A program made the position numbers and the translations under genes. A model generated the notes under the pieces. The model was given only the letters and a program-made list of their open reading frames with translations. It searched no databases and was not told where the DNA came from. This document shows, one piece after another, positions 24,838 through 36,234 of a DNA stretch of 64,000 nt. Origin of the DNA: Sindora glabra (Eukaryota > Streptophyta > Magnoliopsida > Fabales > Fabaceae); the NCBI GenBank assembly GCA_020226215.1, contig CM035236.1, forward strand, positions 4,717,001 through 4,781,000, read 5' to 3'. How positions within the stretch are numbered: the first letter of the stretch is position 1; each line of letters starts with the position of its first letter.

Positions 24838-25198
24838 CCTCTCCGTTTCTTATTAGTATTATGGTTAATCGATTTTTCAAATGTTAAAAAAAGAGTTTAG
24901 TTTATTTATTTTTAATAAATTTTTTAAAATTATTCTTTTCATAAAAAATTTAACTTAGTTAAAAATAAAGAGAGAAATATAATAAAATAAATATAAATAA
25001 AATAAGAGTGTAGAATAATAAAATATTTATTAAAAAGGATTAAATTAAAAATATTTAACATTTCATTAAAATTTTAAAGCATCAAATAAAAGGAAATAAA
25101 TATTTTAAAATGTAACAATTAATAAGAAATGAAAAATGACAAATAAAAAATAAAAAAATTCTTTAAAATACAATAGTTAATAAAAAATGGAAGGAGTA
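24838..25198. mobile_element. Stowaway-like MITE
   Basis: Left end CCTCTCCGTTTCTTATTAG and right end (reverse complement) CTCCTTCCATTTTTTATTAAC. The interior is like the 56827-57144 copy, e.g. 'AAAGAGAGAAATATAATAAA' and 'AAAATTTTAAAGCATCAAATAAAAGG'. No coding capacity. Confidence 0.6.
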
Positions 25199-25762
25199 GA
25201 AATAGTATTAAAATTTTGCTTGAACGTTAAAAATTAATTTTGTACCTTAATAATAAAATAAAATAATCAATTTTATCTTTAAAATTATATAACACTAATA
25301 AAATAATCCCTAAATTATATTAAATACCTAATTTTGTTTCTAAATAATAAGATAAAATTATTAATTTTATTTCTAAATAATAATCCTTACAAATAATTTT
25401 GTTCCTTCATATAAGTATTTAAGAATAAAATAATTTGTATGATTTGTACAAAGAGATTAAATTATCTATACAAAATTATTCAAGGACGGAATTAATCATT
25501 TAAAATAATTTAAAGACTATTTTATCAATAACATATAATTTTAGAGATAAAATTAATAATTTCATTCAACAATAATCTTGTATCTCAGTTTACAAAGAAA
25601 AAATAACAATCTTGTATCACGAAGAGCTAATTTTCCAGGATTTTGTTCCAACCACATATTAGGAGGTACATAATTTTACACTTAAGATACGATAGCAAAA
25701 ACTCAAATTGGATAAACATAATGGACTTAAGACTTTTGTTTTGTTTTATGTGTATGTATAGA

Positions 25763-26031
25763 TGTACTCTTTTAATTTCTTAAATATTAAAAAATAATTT
25801 AATTTATTTATTTTTAAAAGATTTTTTAAATTTATTTTTATATATAAAATTTAAAACAATTGAAAATTAAAAAAATGATGAAATAAAATCAAGTAGATTA
25901 AACAAGTAAAATAATAAAAAATTTGTTAACAAAAGAATAAAATTAAAAAATATTTAATACTTTATTAATATTTTAAAACCATAAAAATTATTTTTTTTAA
26001 AATATAATAAATAATAAAAAATGGAGTATAC
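25763..26031. mobile_element. Stowaway-like MITE
   Basis: Left region TGTACTCTTTTAATTTCTTA and right region ..AATAAAAAATGGAGTATA, with the same interior order as the 24838 copy. Ends are eroded. Confidence 0.55.
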
Positions 26032-26049
26032 CTAAAACTTCGGTTCCAT

Positions 26050-26620
26050 TTCTTGCAAATAGTTGATAATTAATAATTTATATGATAATTGATAATTTAT
26101 AACTGATGGCTGACAGCTGACAAGTTAATTAAAATATTTTATAAAATTAGCTGTTGAATTAACTGAAATTATAAAATGATAAAAAATAATATATTAATAT
26201 AAATATATATAATTAAAATAATTTATATTTATCTAAAAATTAAATTATATTAACATAATTAAAAAGTTTAAAATAATAGTATAATTTTTAATATTTAATT
26301 AATTATATTTTATAAACTTATATATTTATTTGCTTCTATAATTTTTATTTTATTATTTATTATAAAATTATAATTATTTAAAATATAATTAATTATATTT
26401 TATAAAATTTATTTTAATTTATATTAAAAAAGGTGTCGGTTATAAATTAATAAAAAGAATAATAATAGATTTGGAAAGAATTTAAAAAAGTAATATTTGT
26501 TGCACAAGAAAGTTATAAGCTAGTGCTTATACTAGTTTACAAATTAGTGTAAAAAATACTTTTAAAGGTTAATTTATAATTTATTGATTAGATCAATAAA
26601 TTATTACAAATATTTACTGT
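26050..26620. repeat. Dispersed AT-rich repeat with GCTGA motifs, related to 17990-18600
   Basis: Contains 'GATGGCTGACAGCTGACAAG' and 'TAGCTGTTGAATTAACTG' near the left end and 'TTATAAGCTAGTGCTTAT' near the right, the style of hAT-type MITE sub-termini, plus phrases shared with 17990-18600. Confidence 0.45.
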
Positions 26621-27920
26621 AGAACCTTTATCTTTAATTTGATGTAACTAACTTATTTACCGTATGAAATGGAGCCTTCATCTTTAATCTCACTCCATCC
26701 TTGCTATTTTGAGAGATAAAGCCTTGAGAGATAAAGCCATGTAACTTTACGATGATATAATATTTTTCAATTCTCCATTTGATTCAAAAAGTATATGGTT
26801 GGATATATAATTGAATCCAATTATTACTTTAAATTAAAACAGTTTCTGAACAAAGTTTGGTGAAGAATGGCAGAGCCGTAGACCGAAAAATGTGAATATT
26901 TTTTCATTCCAAAATCAATCAACCAACCTCTCTTTCTCGTGCGAGCATGCATGTGAATGATCTTTATCAATTCATGGGATTATATTCCAGAAGCCTCACA
27001 AATGGTCGTGTTAAAATTAATATGTGTGATATATCTTTAAAAGCAACTAATATATAAATTTACATTAAAATGTTTCAAAAATAACATTTTTCCACAAAAA
27101 TAAATGCAGTGATAAATAGGTTTTATTTGTTGCTCTTGATTAAAAAAAAAATACATAATATTGTAGTAGTGAAGAAAATTGAAAAATTGTTTTTCTTTAA
27201 AATAAAAGATATTATTTTTTGTCATACTTCACATATTTAATATGGAATAAATTATTAATTGATCTTTGAAAGATTGAGATTGCATCAAATTTTTTTCTCA
27301 AAATTTGTTTATCATATAAGTCTATAAAGTTTTAATTTTTCCATCAAATATGTCCTTACATCAAATTTCTCTTGAAATTATAGTTAGTTAATGTAAAATA
27401 AAATTTCAAACTAACAATTAGTTGACTTAATGAAAAAAATTAAATCACAAAATATATCAAATCTTATAAAAATTTTTGGGCTTTGATCCTTAAAAACATT
27501 TACTATTTATCATTCCACCTCCGAACAAGGATATAACCTTTATCTCTCAAAAACTTGTTTAATGATTTACTCTTTAAGATATAATAAATATAATGTTTTC
27601 TTTTAAATTAATAGTTTATAACTATATAAATATAAATAAATAAAATTATTTTTATCAAATTAAACAGTGGATTAATTTTTATGCACATTTATATTTCATT
27701 TTTGTAAGCAAATGGGTTAAAGTCCAAAATTAAACAACAATACATCTGAAAAAAAAAAATTCCTGCCATATCAACAAGAACTAAAGCATAACCGATGATC
27801 TAAGAACATTTCTAAACTGCACTTCATGAACCTGAAGCAATCATAGAGTGCAATAAATTAGCCAGATTGATATCCCACTTCATATTTGAGGTATATAATA
27901 AAAATTGTCTCTGCATTTAC
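26621..27920. other. AT-rich intergenic DNA, no gene seen
   Basis: A short repeated phrase 'GAGAGATAAAGCC' near 26710-26740 is the only local structure noticed. No coding frame or transposon ends. Confidence 0.5.
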
Positions 27921-27989
27921 AAGAATAATTGAGGGACCTGCAAACGGCCCAAAATCAACGCAATAAAACCTTTGAAGCTGACCAAGGAC

Positions 27990-28230
27990 CCGAGGAAATT
28001 TGACTTTTGACCAGGAAAATTCTTATTTCCATTATTGGCAAGACATATGTATTTAGCCACACGTGCCAATCACCATCACGTGCGGTTCCACCGCAAATTT
28101 TGAGACCTTTTCCTTTTTCGTGAAGACCAATTTTTTCGAGTCTCACTGCAACACTATAAATGGGCCCACTTAGAATTACATGAACTTTGAAAAGTAAATA
28201 TGAATACATACATAAATAATCCCACGTGCA
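27990..28230 (+). promoter_or_regulatory. G-box/W-box cluster with TATA: candidate distal enhancer or promoter
   Basis: Within 240 bp of otherwise AT-rich spacer: paired W-boxes TTTGACTTTTGACC (about 28000-28013), perfect CACGTG G-boxes at 28060-28065, 28077-28082 and 28223-28228, and CTATAAATGGGCCCAC (28154-28169), a TATA box joined to a GGCCCA element. The order W-boxes, two G-boxes, then TATA is that of a plus-strand plant promoter. Downstream I see only a 34-codon frame (28200-28304, MNTYINNPTC...) with no known relative. It could be a regulatory module for the flanking ERF genes, the promoter of a non-coding RNA, or a relic promoter. Confidence 0.45.
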
Positions 28231-29611
28231 TAATTGGGATGCTTCTTGTAACCTTCTCGCTTTCCCCAAAAGTCACTTTGGCAATTCAATTCTTCATGCG
28301 TTGAATGATCAAGATAAAATATTATTTTCCTAATTATTTATTAACTTATGGATATGATTTTAAAATGAAACGCAATTAAACAATTAGTTGTGGAATGAAA
28401 ATTCCAATTAAGCTGTTTGGCCGTATTCATATATGCATCAGTTACGTAATTGTTTTTATTCAAACGAGTTGGTGGTTGCTATAATATAAATTATAGGCCT
28501 TTGAAAATGAAAACTATATATAATAAATAGGCGAATACATTTAAGTTTTCTTGAAGATGAACAAGTTCAATGTTAGGAGTTGATCACGCAACTTTAAACT
28601 TCCCTAAACGGTCAAATTAATCCACAATTTTTATATATAATATAGATAAATAAATTTTGACGACAGATTTAATTAGTATACTATAAGTTTCAGATTTAAA
28701 TTTCTTACCTGTTAATGTTAAAAAAAATTGGTTAGTCTAATAGTAATTTTTTTTAATAATAATAAAAGTAATTAAATTACTAAACATATAAACCTGATTA
28801 CCATAGAGATTATAAAATCTTTATGGGATATCAAACGGTGGAGCCAAAGATGCCCAACAAGTCTGATAGCAATTTTGCCTTAACTTGATTACTTTAATAC
28901 AATAGCTTTAAAATAATGGTTCGCCGCATGAATATGGGATATGCGATGTCAATAATTTGCGGCTTCAAACCTCCAAATATATCGTGGTCATGCTCATATA
29001 CAATATATAATTATTTTCTCAATAAAGAATGAATGATTAAGTACATGCTTAAATTGAATTTCTATAAATTAATTATAAGAGTTATTTGTGATAATTAGAT
29101 TGTGAGAATTTTACTTAATTAAATTGAATTCAATTGATTTTCTTTTTAATTTGCATGAATAATTAGATTAATCAAGATACACACAAACAAACTAGATAAA
29201 AAGATTACAAGTGTGCAACTAAAATAAAAAGTGATGAAGAAAGGGTTAGCAAAATCGGCAAGAAAAATAATAATATATCTATTAAGTATTGGATTGGATT
29301 TTGCAAATGCATCGTACTTGGACAGTAAAACACACTAAATGCATCACTTGATTAATTATTTATACTTCAATTACTTAGAGCAACATAGTCATGACTCATG
29401 AAAATGACTGTTTTGGAATCCATACATAAAAATGAAAATACAAAATGTGTCAAACAATTATAATATATATATATATAATCCCCACGAGTGGCAAAATTTG
29501 ATTGTTTAATCTTGCCATATATTCTCCGTTTGATGTTCTTGTTTTTGGAGGGTGGAGGGGGTGTGAAAAGGAGAAGAGAAGGATCAAGCACCTAAGTCTG
29601 TATATTCAGGT
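28231..29611. other. Intergenic DNA, no supported gene
   Basis: AT-rich with short open frames on both strands; no motif recognised. Contains a short (AT)n at about 29461-29477. Confidence 0.45.
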
Positions 29612-29998
29612 GTGTACACGAAAAAGAATCTAAATTTTAGTCTTTTATGTCTCTTATTTTGTTCTTTCAAAAGTAAATATGAAAAACCAGGATGTTCTGT
29701 CCTTCAATGTGTTCCAAGATTCAAAGTTTCAGATTCATGCACCCCTGCCATTGTTAAGATTACTTTACAGGTTGGTAGTAAAGTTGTTGCGAGCTGGGGA
29801 AGACTCGTTCATCGGAGATTTGTATTTGTCTATACTTTTATGTTTCCAGAAGGCAGAAGCACATCAATTTTAAAAATTTGTCTATACTTTTATGTTTCCA
29901 GAAGGCAGAAGCACATCAATTGTAAAAATTTGGAACGAATTATTAGTTATCCAGATACCACATTTTCCACCATCTGCTATGAGATTAAGGGTTGATGT
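29612..29998 (+). pseudogene. Possible gene-fragment relic, unidentified
   Basis: The stretch is GC-richer than its surroundings and open in two overlapping plus frames (29612-29995, 127 codons; 29679-29873, 64 codons). One contains CTPAIVKITLQVGSKVVASWG, the other LPLLRLLYRLVVKLLRAGED. I do not recognise either. The 52-bp duplication inside shifts the frame, so any original coding sequence is broken. It could be a captured exon or chance. Confidence 0.2.
29825..29928. repeat. Near-perfect 52-bp tandem duplication
   Basis: Unit 29825-29876 repeats at 29877-29928 (TTTGTCTATACTTTTATGTT start); I see a single T/G difference near the end of the unit. Recent event. Confidence 0.95.
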
Positions 29999-30429
29999 AG
30001 ATGCATCTAACTAATGTATTCAAGAGTCAATAATATGCCATTGAAATTCAAAGTTTTCTTCAACTTATGTGGGAGATTGGAAAGGAAAAAGTTTCAGCAA
30101 ATTTTCTACTGCTCATAGTCCATCGCCTACCCCCCCCCAAACAAAAAAAAATCTCATTTCACGTGGATTTGGAATAAATAATGTACAAATTAATTACAAA
30201 AGCCTTTGAATCTTAATAAAAGTTGGAGTTTAACAGAATATTAATTCTCCTGAAATCAGGTAAAAGGCTCTAAATTTTCACAAAGGCGGTATTTTCTCTG
30301 ATGAACTTCATACTTTTCAAACATATATACTTAGTTTAATGGATAATGTATACGTCATATTTGACTTTTTGACCGTTAGCCTTTTTATTTGATAAGAAAT
30401 GTCTATAATGCTGCATTAGAAAAATAATT

Positions 30430-30580
30430 TATTGGGTCACAGGTTGTAACTTCCCGTGACCAGTACAAGGTTAATCACGTTGAGTCAGCTCTTGTGATTA
30501 GATTTCTGCTGATCATGGGGAGCTGTAACTCAAGACCAATGTACTATTCTCTTGTGACCTTGTTCAATATATATCCCTCC
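30430..30580 (+). promoter_or_regulatory. Reiterated GTGAC/GTCAC motifs followed by TATA, promoter-like
   Basis: GGGTCACAGG, CCCGTGACCAG, AATCACGTTGAG, CTTGTGATTAG and CTTGTGACCTTG occur within about 130 bp, then CAATATATATCCC (about 30565-30577) and a C-rich CCCTCCCCCAGC. Compare 35040-35410. This could be the U3 part of an LTR or a relic promoter; no gene follows before the assembly gap. Confidence 0.3.
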
Positions 30581-30782
30581 CCCAGCAGCCATAACCCACA
30601 CTTTGTTGCATATAACACTACTAAGCATATTGCATATTACCCACATTTTGATTAGATTCTATTTTCATATTGCATATACTTTGTGAAGATAGATGCTCAG
30701 AAACTCATTATACAAGCTTAGAGGTCCATTTTTCCACTAGTAAATCTTCTAGTTTATTTTGTTTGTGCAAATTAGAAAGTAG

Positions 30783-30882
30783 NNNNNNNNNNNNNNNNNN
30801 NNNNNNNNNNNNNNNNNNNNNNNNNNNNNNNNNNNNNNNNNNNNNNNNNNNNNNNNNNNNNNNNNNNNNNNNNNNNNNNNNN
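30783..30882. other. Assembly gap (100 N)
   Basis: Exactly 100 N characters, the conventional placeholder for a gap of unknown size. Any feature spanning it, including frames running through the Ns, is artefactual. Confidence 0.99.
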
Positions 30883-31019
30883 AGAAAAAAAATTCAAAAA
30901 GAAAAGTATAATATTCTAAGTTTAAATAGGAAAATAAATTAATTTGTTTAGTATAAAATATTATTTTTAATGTGTAAGAAATATTCATTATATAAAATAA
31001 TTTATAAAAATAACAAAAA

Positions 31020-31352
31020 TTAAATGTTACCTATTAAGGGATAAAAGCAACAAAAATAGTAGCTTTGTCTATTCTATAATAAGCAACAAAATTTATGTTG
31101 CCTATGAATTATATTTGGCAACAATCAACTAAGTGTTACTTATTTTACATTAGGCAATAATTTTATTTAGCAACAATCATAAAGTGTTATCTATTTTATA
31201 TTAGGCAATAGTTTTTTAATGTTGTCTAACATGTTTTGCCTAAACCAAAATTAAAGGCAACACTGTCAAAATTGTTGCCTATTTAATCTTTAAGCAATAG
31301 TTTTTAATTATTGCTAGCTTTAGTGTTGCCATAATTTAAAAATTTTGTAGTG
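31020..31352. mobile_element. Terminus of a CACTA (En/Spm-type) DNA transposon
   Basis: The right end reads ..AAAATTTTGTAGTG, i.e. CACTACAAAATTTT on the other strand, the usual terminal inverted repeat of plant CACTA elements. Inside it are at least ten copies of GGCAACA/TGTTGCC-like units in both orientations over about 320 bp, the dense sub-terminal repeats expected of this superfamily. No transposase frame is visible here. The opposite end was not found and may lie in the assembly gap 140 bp to the left. Confidence 0.75.
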
Positions 31353-34300
31353 CTTTCAACATCCATTAGGTTAAAAAATCAATGTAATAACTACATCCTA
31401 ATTTTTTGATCCAATTCTTCATCTTTCTCCCTAACCTTTCCAAACCATATTAGTTTTTTAATAAATAATCAACATAATTTATGCTTTATTTATTTATTTT
31501 TAATATAATTTTTGCACTTTGATATTTTTCTAACAATGAATACCATTTTCTTAAATAAAATTATTAACTTTATGCATTCTAATTTTTTTGAGCAATAGAT
31601 ACCAATTTCTTAGCAACATTATACACTAGTAACAATTGTATAAAAATATTACAATTAATCATTTGATGAGATTTATAAGTTATTACACACTGTACATGTA
31701 TTTTTTCATAAAATAATCTATACAAAAATTATACTAGATCATCAATATAATTTATAGCATAACCACACATTGCTTATATTGAAGAGATTAAAATCTTTAT
31801 TACAAATTCTCATATGTTAAAGAGATGTGATTTATTTTCCTTATATTGAAATGCTACACTAGATTTTATAGACATTAGTTTTCCATTCATTGCATTACTA
31901 AGTGGAATATAAAACAGCACATACTATTAATGTTGTATAATTAAAAATATTTTGAATCTTATGATCATTAGCTTCCTATTAGACAATGAATATTTTATGG
32001 CTAAGAGCATCGCATCTTAACAAAAGATAATTGTGGTTTGATGGTATGTTCATGTTCATAACTTTTGAAGCATTTCTAAATGTACAATAAGGATGAGTGC
32101 ATTATCTTCTTATGCCACTCAAATAAAAAAAATAGAGTAAAGGAAAATTTTATGAAAAACTATAGATGTTCGTTATTAAAGTGAAACTAACATGTAAACA
32201 TTTTATAACTTTCAACAAGATAATTTGAATGCCTTTTGAACAATAGTTATAGAAAACCATCATCTTAATTTATTAGTGTTTGACTTACCACCTCAGTCTT
32301 TTGTATTATCTAATGTGGCAAATAACACATATTTTTGAAAAATGTATCATGTCAAATTCTCACATTGTTTTAATTATAGCCAACATGGAAAGTTGCTCGT
32401 ATATATGAAAATGCCATTGCACTATTATGTACATTGATTTTTAATTTAACCAATGTTAAAATGGTGACGTTGTATTGCAATTTTGTAATAGTGAATATAA
32501 ATGACCTTATTAAAAGAATAATAGTAAATTATATGCACTCAAATAACACTAACAAGAATTATTAAAAACAAATTCTCTCAAATCCTCAAAAGAACCCTTA
32601 TACAATATGGGTATTTACATGCAAAAGATTGCTAGATAAGTAATTAAAGTTCTTGATTAACAAGAAATCTAATTTGATTGAGGAAAAAACCTATGATAAG
32701 AAATAACCACAAATTAATTATGATTAGAATTTAGTTTAAATTCCAATACAAATAAATAAATAAATAAGATGAAAAGTTTGGAAATGTTGGAATGCTAAGA
32801 TGGGGAGGTGCAGAGAAGGTATCTAGAAGTTCCTGATCATATCCCGATCTCAATATCCCTGATCAATATAGCATAACGAAAACATATATAATTATAGGCC
32901 CTATTAATCTAAACCCTATGAGCATTTTCCTTTGCCTTCACCGAAAGGAAGCAGAATGAAATAAGCAAAGAGCCAGTATGCATATATGAGTCTCAAACAA
33001 CTCTTCAGAAAATTGAGGTGCAGCATTTCAAGCGGTCCCATTAATTCCCATTATCCCAAACTAAGAAATTTACGTAGCTATAGCATGTCTTCATGGACAG
33101 AGATTACGCATGCATGCTAAGTCCAAGGTTGTGTGTTGTGACCTACACTTGTTTAGAGTATGTCATCTGAAGTCTAATGAGATCAATCAAGTTTTTTATG
33201 TTCTTATATTTTAGAAGCAATGATAAATGGTTCGGAAGAGGACGGACAGCCTGTGCTTGATAATATATATGATTTCTATGTATAGCCCATATCATCTGTT
33301 AGTCAACCAAGATCAATCATAATCATAAATATATATTTTTGGTACAAAATGCAATCCAATCATAAAGTTATAAGATAGAGGATATTGTTTATAAGTAGTA
33401 TATATAAATATCTTGTCTGTTGGCAAACTGGCAATTATAGAGCACTCTCAATATCTGCTAGCGTGAATTGCTAAAAGCAGCAAGAAGAAAAAAGAAAGTT
33501 AGCTTAAAGTTTCTTTCTTCATAAAAACTAATATTAAATATAGTTTGCGTCCAGAACGTCTAGTTTATATCACCAGACACCAGCTATAATTGACTTTAAA
33601 GCATGCGAAAGAAACATCTAATTAATGACCTAGAAATATTACACTAAACCATCAAAACATACATGCTGTGCTTTTTTTTTTTAAATATTTAATTACAGCT
33701 TACGATATGGGTAGATGTCAATTTGGTCGATTTTTCAAGCTGCAGCTATTTCCTTTTTGAATCGACGTACTGTTTCGCACAATTAAAATGGTTCAACTAT
33801 GTAGCCTTTGCTTTGAAATATTTTGTACCCCCTTCAAATTAGTTGCTTTAATGGGTGATTTTAATTAGTAAAATAATAACCCGCAGTAGAAGAAAACTCC
33901 AATGATCAAGCTTGATTCGCTGAAAAACTTCGTAACTTTTATCTGCAAAAGTCTAAAAAGCCAGATATTCTCGAAGATTGTGTCTGACCGGCAATGTTGG
34001 TCAACTAACAGAGAGATGGGTTTGAGGACAAAGTCGTCTTGGATCACAATCACATTCATGTTTCGATATGGTTACAGGTGGTGTATCGATTTCCATTTTT
34101 AATGCTCGAGACTGGGTAAGAACCGAGACTTACTCTCTTGCTTTACAAAAACAAGAGAATTTCAAAGACGAGTGATAATATAAAATATCGAAGGCGTTGA
34201 AACAAACAAAGCATGGAGACAACAACAGAGAAGAATTAGGTGATGGGTGATAATAACTATATATTGACCATTTCATGCGATGCTTTCACTCCTTCAAAAA

Positions 34301-34500
34301 ATTTATGAGAGAAAAATATACTGACCCCACCTATAATTTGTTAAAATTATACAAATCTTTCTTTTATTTTTTAAAACTTGCGCATAATTTCTTTTAACAA
34401 ACTTTTATTCGAAATATTCCTTAAAAATGTCATACTTCTCTCAAGAATAAACTTTTAATATAATTAAAATACAAAAGATTAAAATATCTTAAATTTAATT
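31353..34500. other. AT-rich intergenic DNA, no supported gene
   Basis: No recognisable coding frame. Overlapping open frames on both strands at 33865-34102 have no known relatives. 32800-33150 is slightly GC-richer but without motif support. Confidence 0.45.
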
Positions 34501-34512
34501 TCGGGCAAATAG

Positions 34513-34993
34513 AAAGTTCCCATTTTTCACTTCTTTGAACCTGACGATGTCTCTGATACGCTCCTCGGAACAACCTCCAACTACATCTTTCTCAATGTTT
34601 TACACTGCCCGACAATTGCTGAAGCCATGATCTTCTATAACTCCATAATTGCTAAAACCATCTCTTATTATGCAACTGCCTCTGCTGGACTAGTTGCTAG
34701 CCACTCATATGGTTATTATTATGCTAATCACCATATTCTAGGACTTAATAATTTCCATGATAATCTACACAAAAACTAGGAACTAGGGATTACCTTGAAG
34801 AATTGAAATTATAAATAAGAGAAGAGGATGGATCTATGATACTAAAATTGGCAAGGGGATTAAGCGTTTTGATCTTTTGTCTAGAGGAGTGGTTTTCTTG
34901 CTTGCATTTTTTCTTGTAATTAAGTACGGTGCATATATTAAAGCTCTTGTTATTAGAAGTGGCAAGAAGCGGAAAAATGACCGGTACACTTAA
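34513..34993 (+). pseudogene. Two adjacent open stretches without start codon, unidentified relic
   Basis: 34513-34779 is open for 88 codons without an initial ATG (FHFFEPDDVSDTLLG then NYIFLNVLHCPTIAEAMIFY) and contains ATASAGLVASHSYGYYYA. Twenty bases later a second frame (34799-34993, 64 codons) reads KRFDLLSRGVVFLLAFFLVI, a probable membrane segment, followed by basic RSGKKRKND. Together they look like a degraded membrane-protein gene, but I cannot name a family and chance is possible. Confidence 0.2.
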
Positions 34994-35039
34994 AATTCAA
35001 AAGCAATTGATTGATATGCTGCGCTGTAAAAACAAATAC

Positions 35040-35410
35040 CCTAAATATTTTTTTTTTAAAATCACATTGTTCCGGATCATGTGATCAAGCTGCCTGATCA
35101 CATTGTCCTAAACCCCATGATCAACAGGCACTGATCACGTGGTGTCAGACTACGTGATCAACTGGCATTGAAGGACGCGTCCTTCCGCTATACAAAGCGT
35201 AACACGTGGGTTGGCCCCCTTTAGTTGGTGACATGTGGCATCTCCTTGACCTTCCCTGTACACTTGTGACCCCTCCCGGGCCTGACACGTGGCGCACCCC
35301 CCCCCCCCGCTCTTCCAGCTCCTGTTCATCCGTGACCCATCCTTGGACCCTTGCCCTTCTTTATTTAAACCCCCTACCCTTCAACAAACATATGGTCCTC
35401 GAACCTTAAG
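35040..35410 (+). promoter_or_regulatory. Reiterated TGATCA and CACGTG motifs followed by TATA, promoter- or LTR-like
   Basis: TGATCA occurs at least five times between 35090 and 35162, spaced by GGCA/TGCC phrases. CACGTG occurs at 35136-35141, 35203-35208 and 35286-35291. A C-rich tract (about 35298-35309) and TTATTTAAAC (35361-35370) follow. The region is markedly GC-richer than its flanks. No gene follows; this may be the U3 of a retroelement LTR. Confidence 0.35.
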
Positions 35411-36234
35411 AAATTTTTGTGTAAATTTTTTCATTCCCAATTATTCTACTATCAACTTCTCATCAGTAGCTACCAAATTCTTAATATTTATTTTTGACTC
35501 CTCCAGTAGTAATTATAATTTGTGCATCCATATTGAGAAGAATTTTCAAAAGATCATTATACAAGTAAGATGTTTATTAAGTAACTTTTTTTCAGATGGT
35601 ATGAAAATATTACTTGTGTTGAGAATAATATTTGTTACAAAAATTTTCTTATTTTATTTTGTAATGGTAGTTAGCATTAAAATTAGTATATTATTATTTT
35701 ATTGTATTAAATAGTTTATAATTGAATTTATTTCTATTATTGTCATCTATTTAATATGGCATCTATATATTTGTTGTTTTCCTATATTAATATTCATGTG
35801 GGTATTATTTTTAATTGACTGTATTATTTGACTTTATTTTTATTGTTATGGTGTTTGAGTATACTATTATAGTTGTGATTTGACTAAATCATGCATATTA
35901 TGTACATTGTTAATATTGGAATTACTATGCTTAGGTTTTAAGATTTAGGGCTAGGCATTACAAACATAGGGAAAAAATATGAAAACTTTAAAAAATTGAT
36001 TTGATTAATCTCTTAATTTATATATTTAAGAGAAATATAATAAAATAAGTCCAATTATTTTATAAACAATATAACAAAATTTTTACATCTGCTTATGAGA
36101 AAATATCGTTGGTATTTATCCAAAAGTAGAAAAAAATAAAAAATATATATTATTATTCTGAACTCATTAACCTTTAGAATAATCTCATAATACATATAAT
36201 GTTGAAGGTGGAAGGGTTTTTGACCAGTAGATGG

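Noticed and set aside
30736..30755. CACTAGTAAATC as the missing left end of the CACTA element.
   Set aside because: It does not match the CACTACAAAATTTT right terminus beyond CACTA, and no GGCAACA sub-terminal repeats follow before the gap.
30670..30988. Open frames on both strands across 30670-30988.
   Set aside because: They run through the 100-N assembly gap; there is no sequence to translate.
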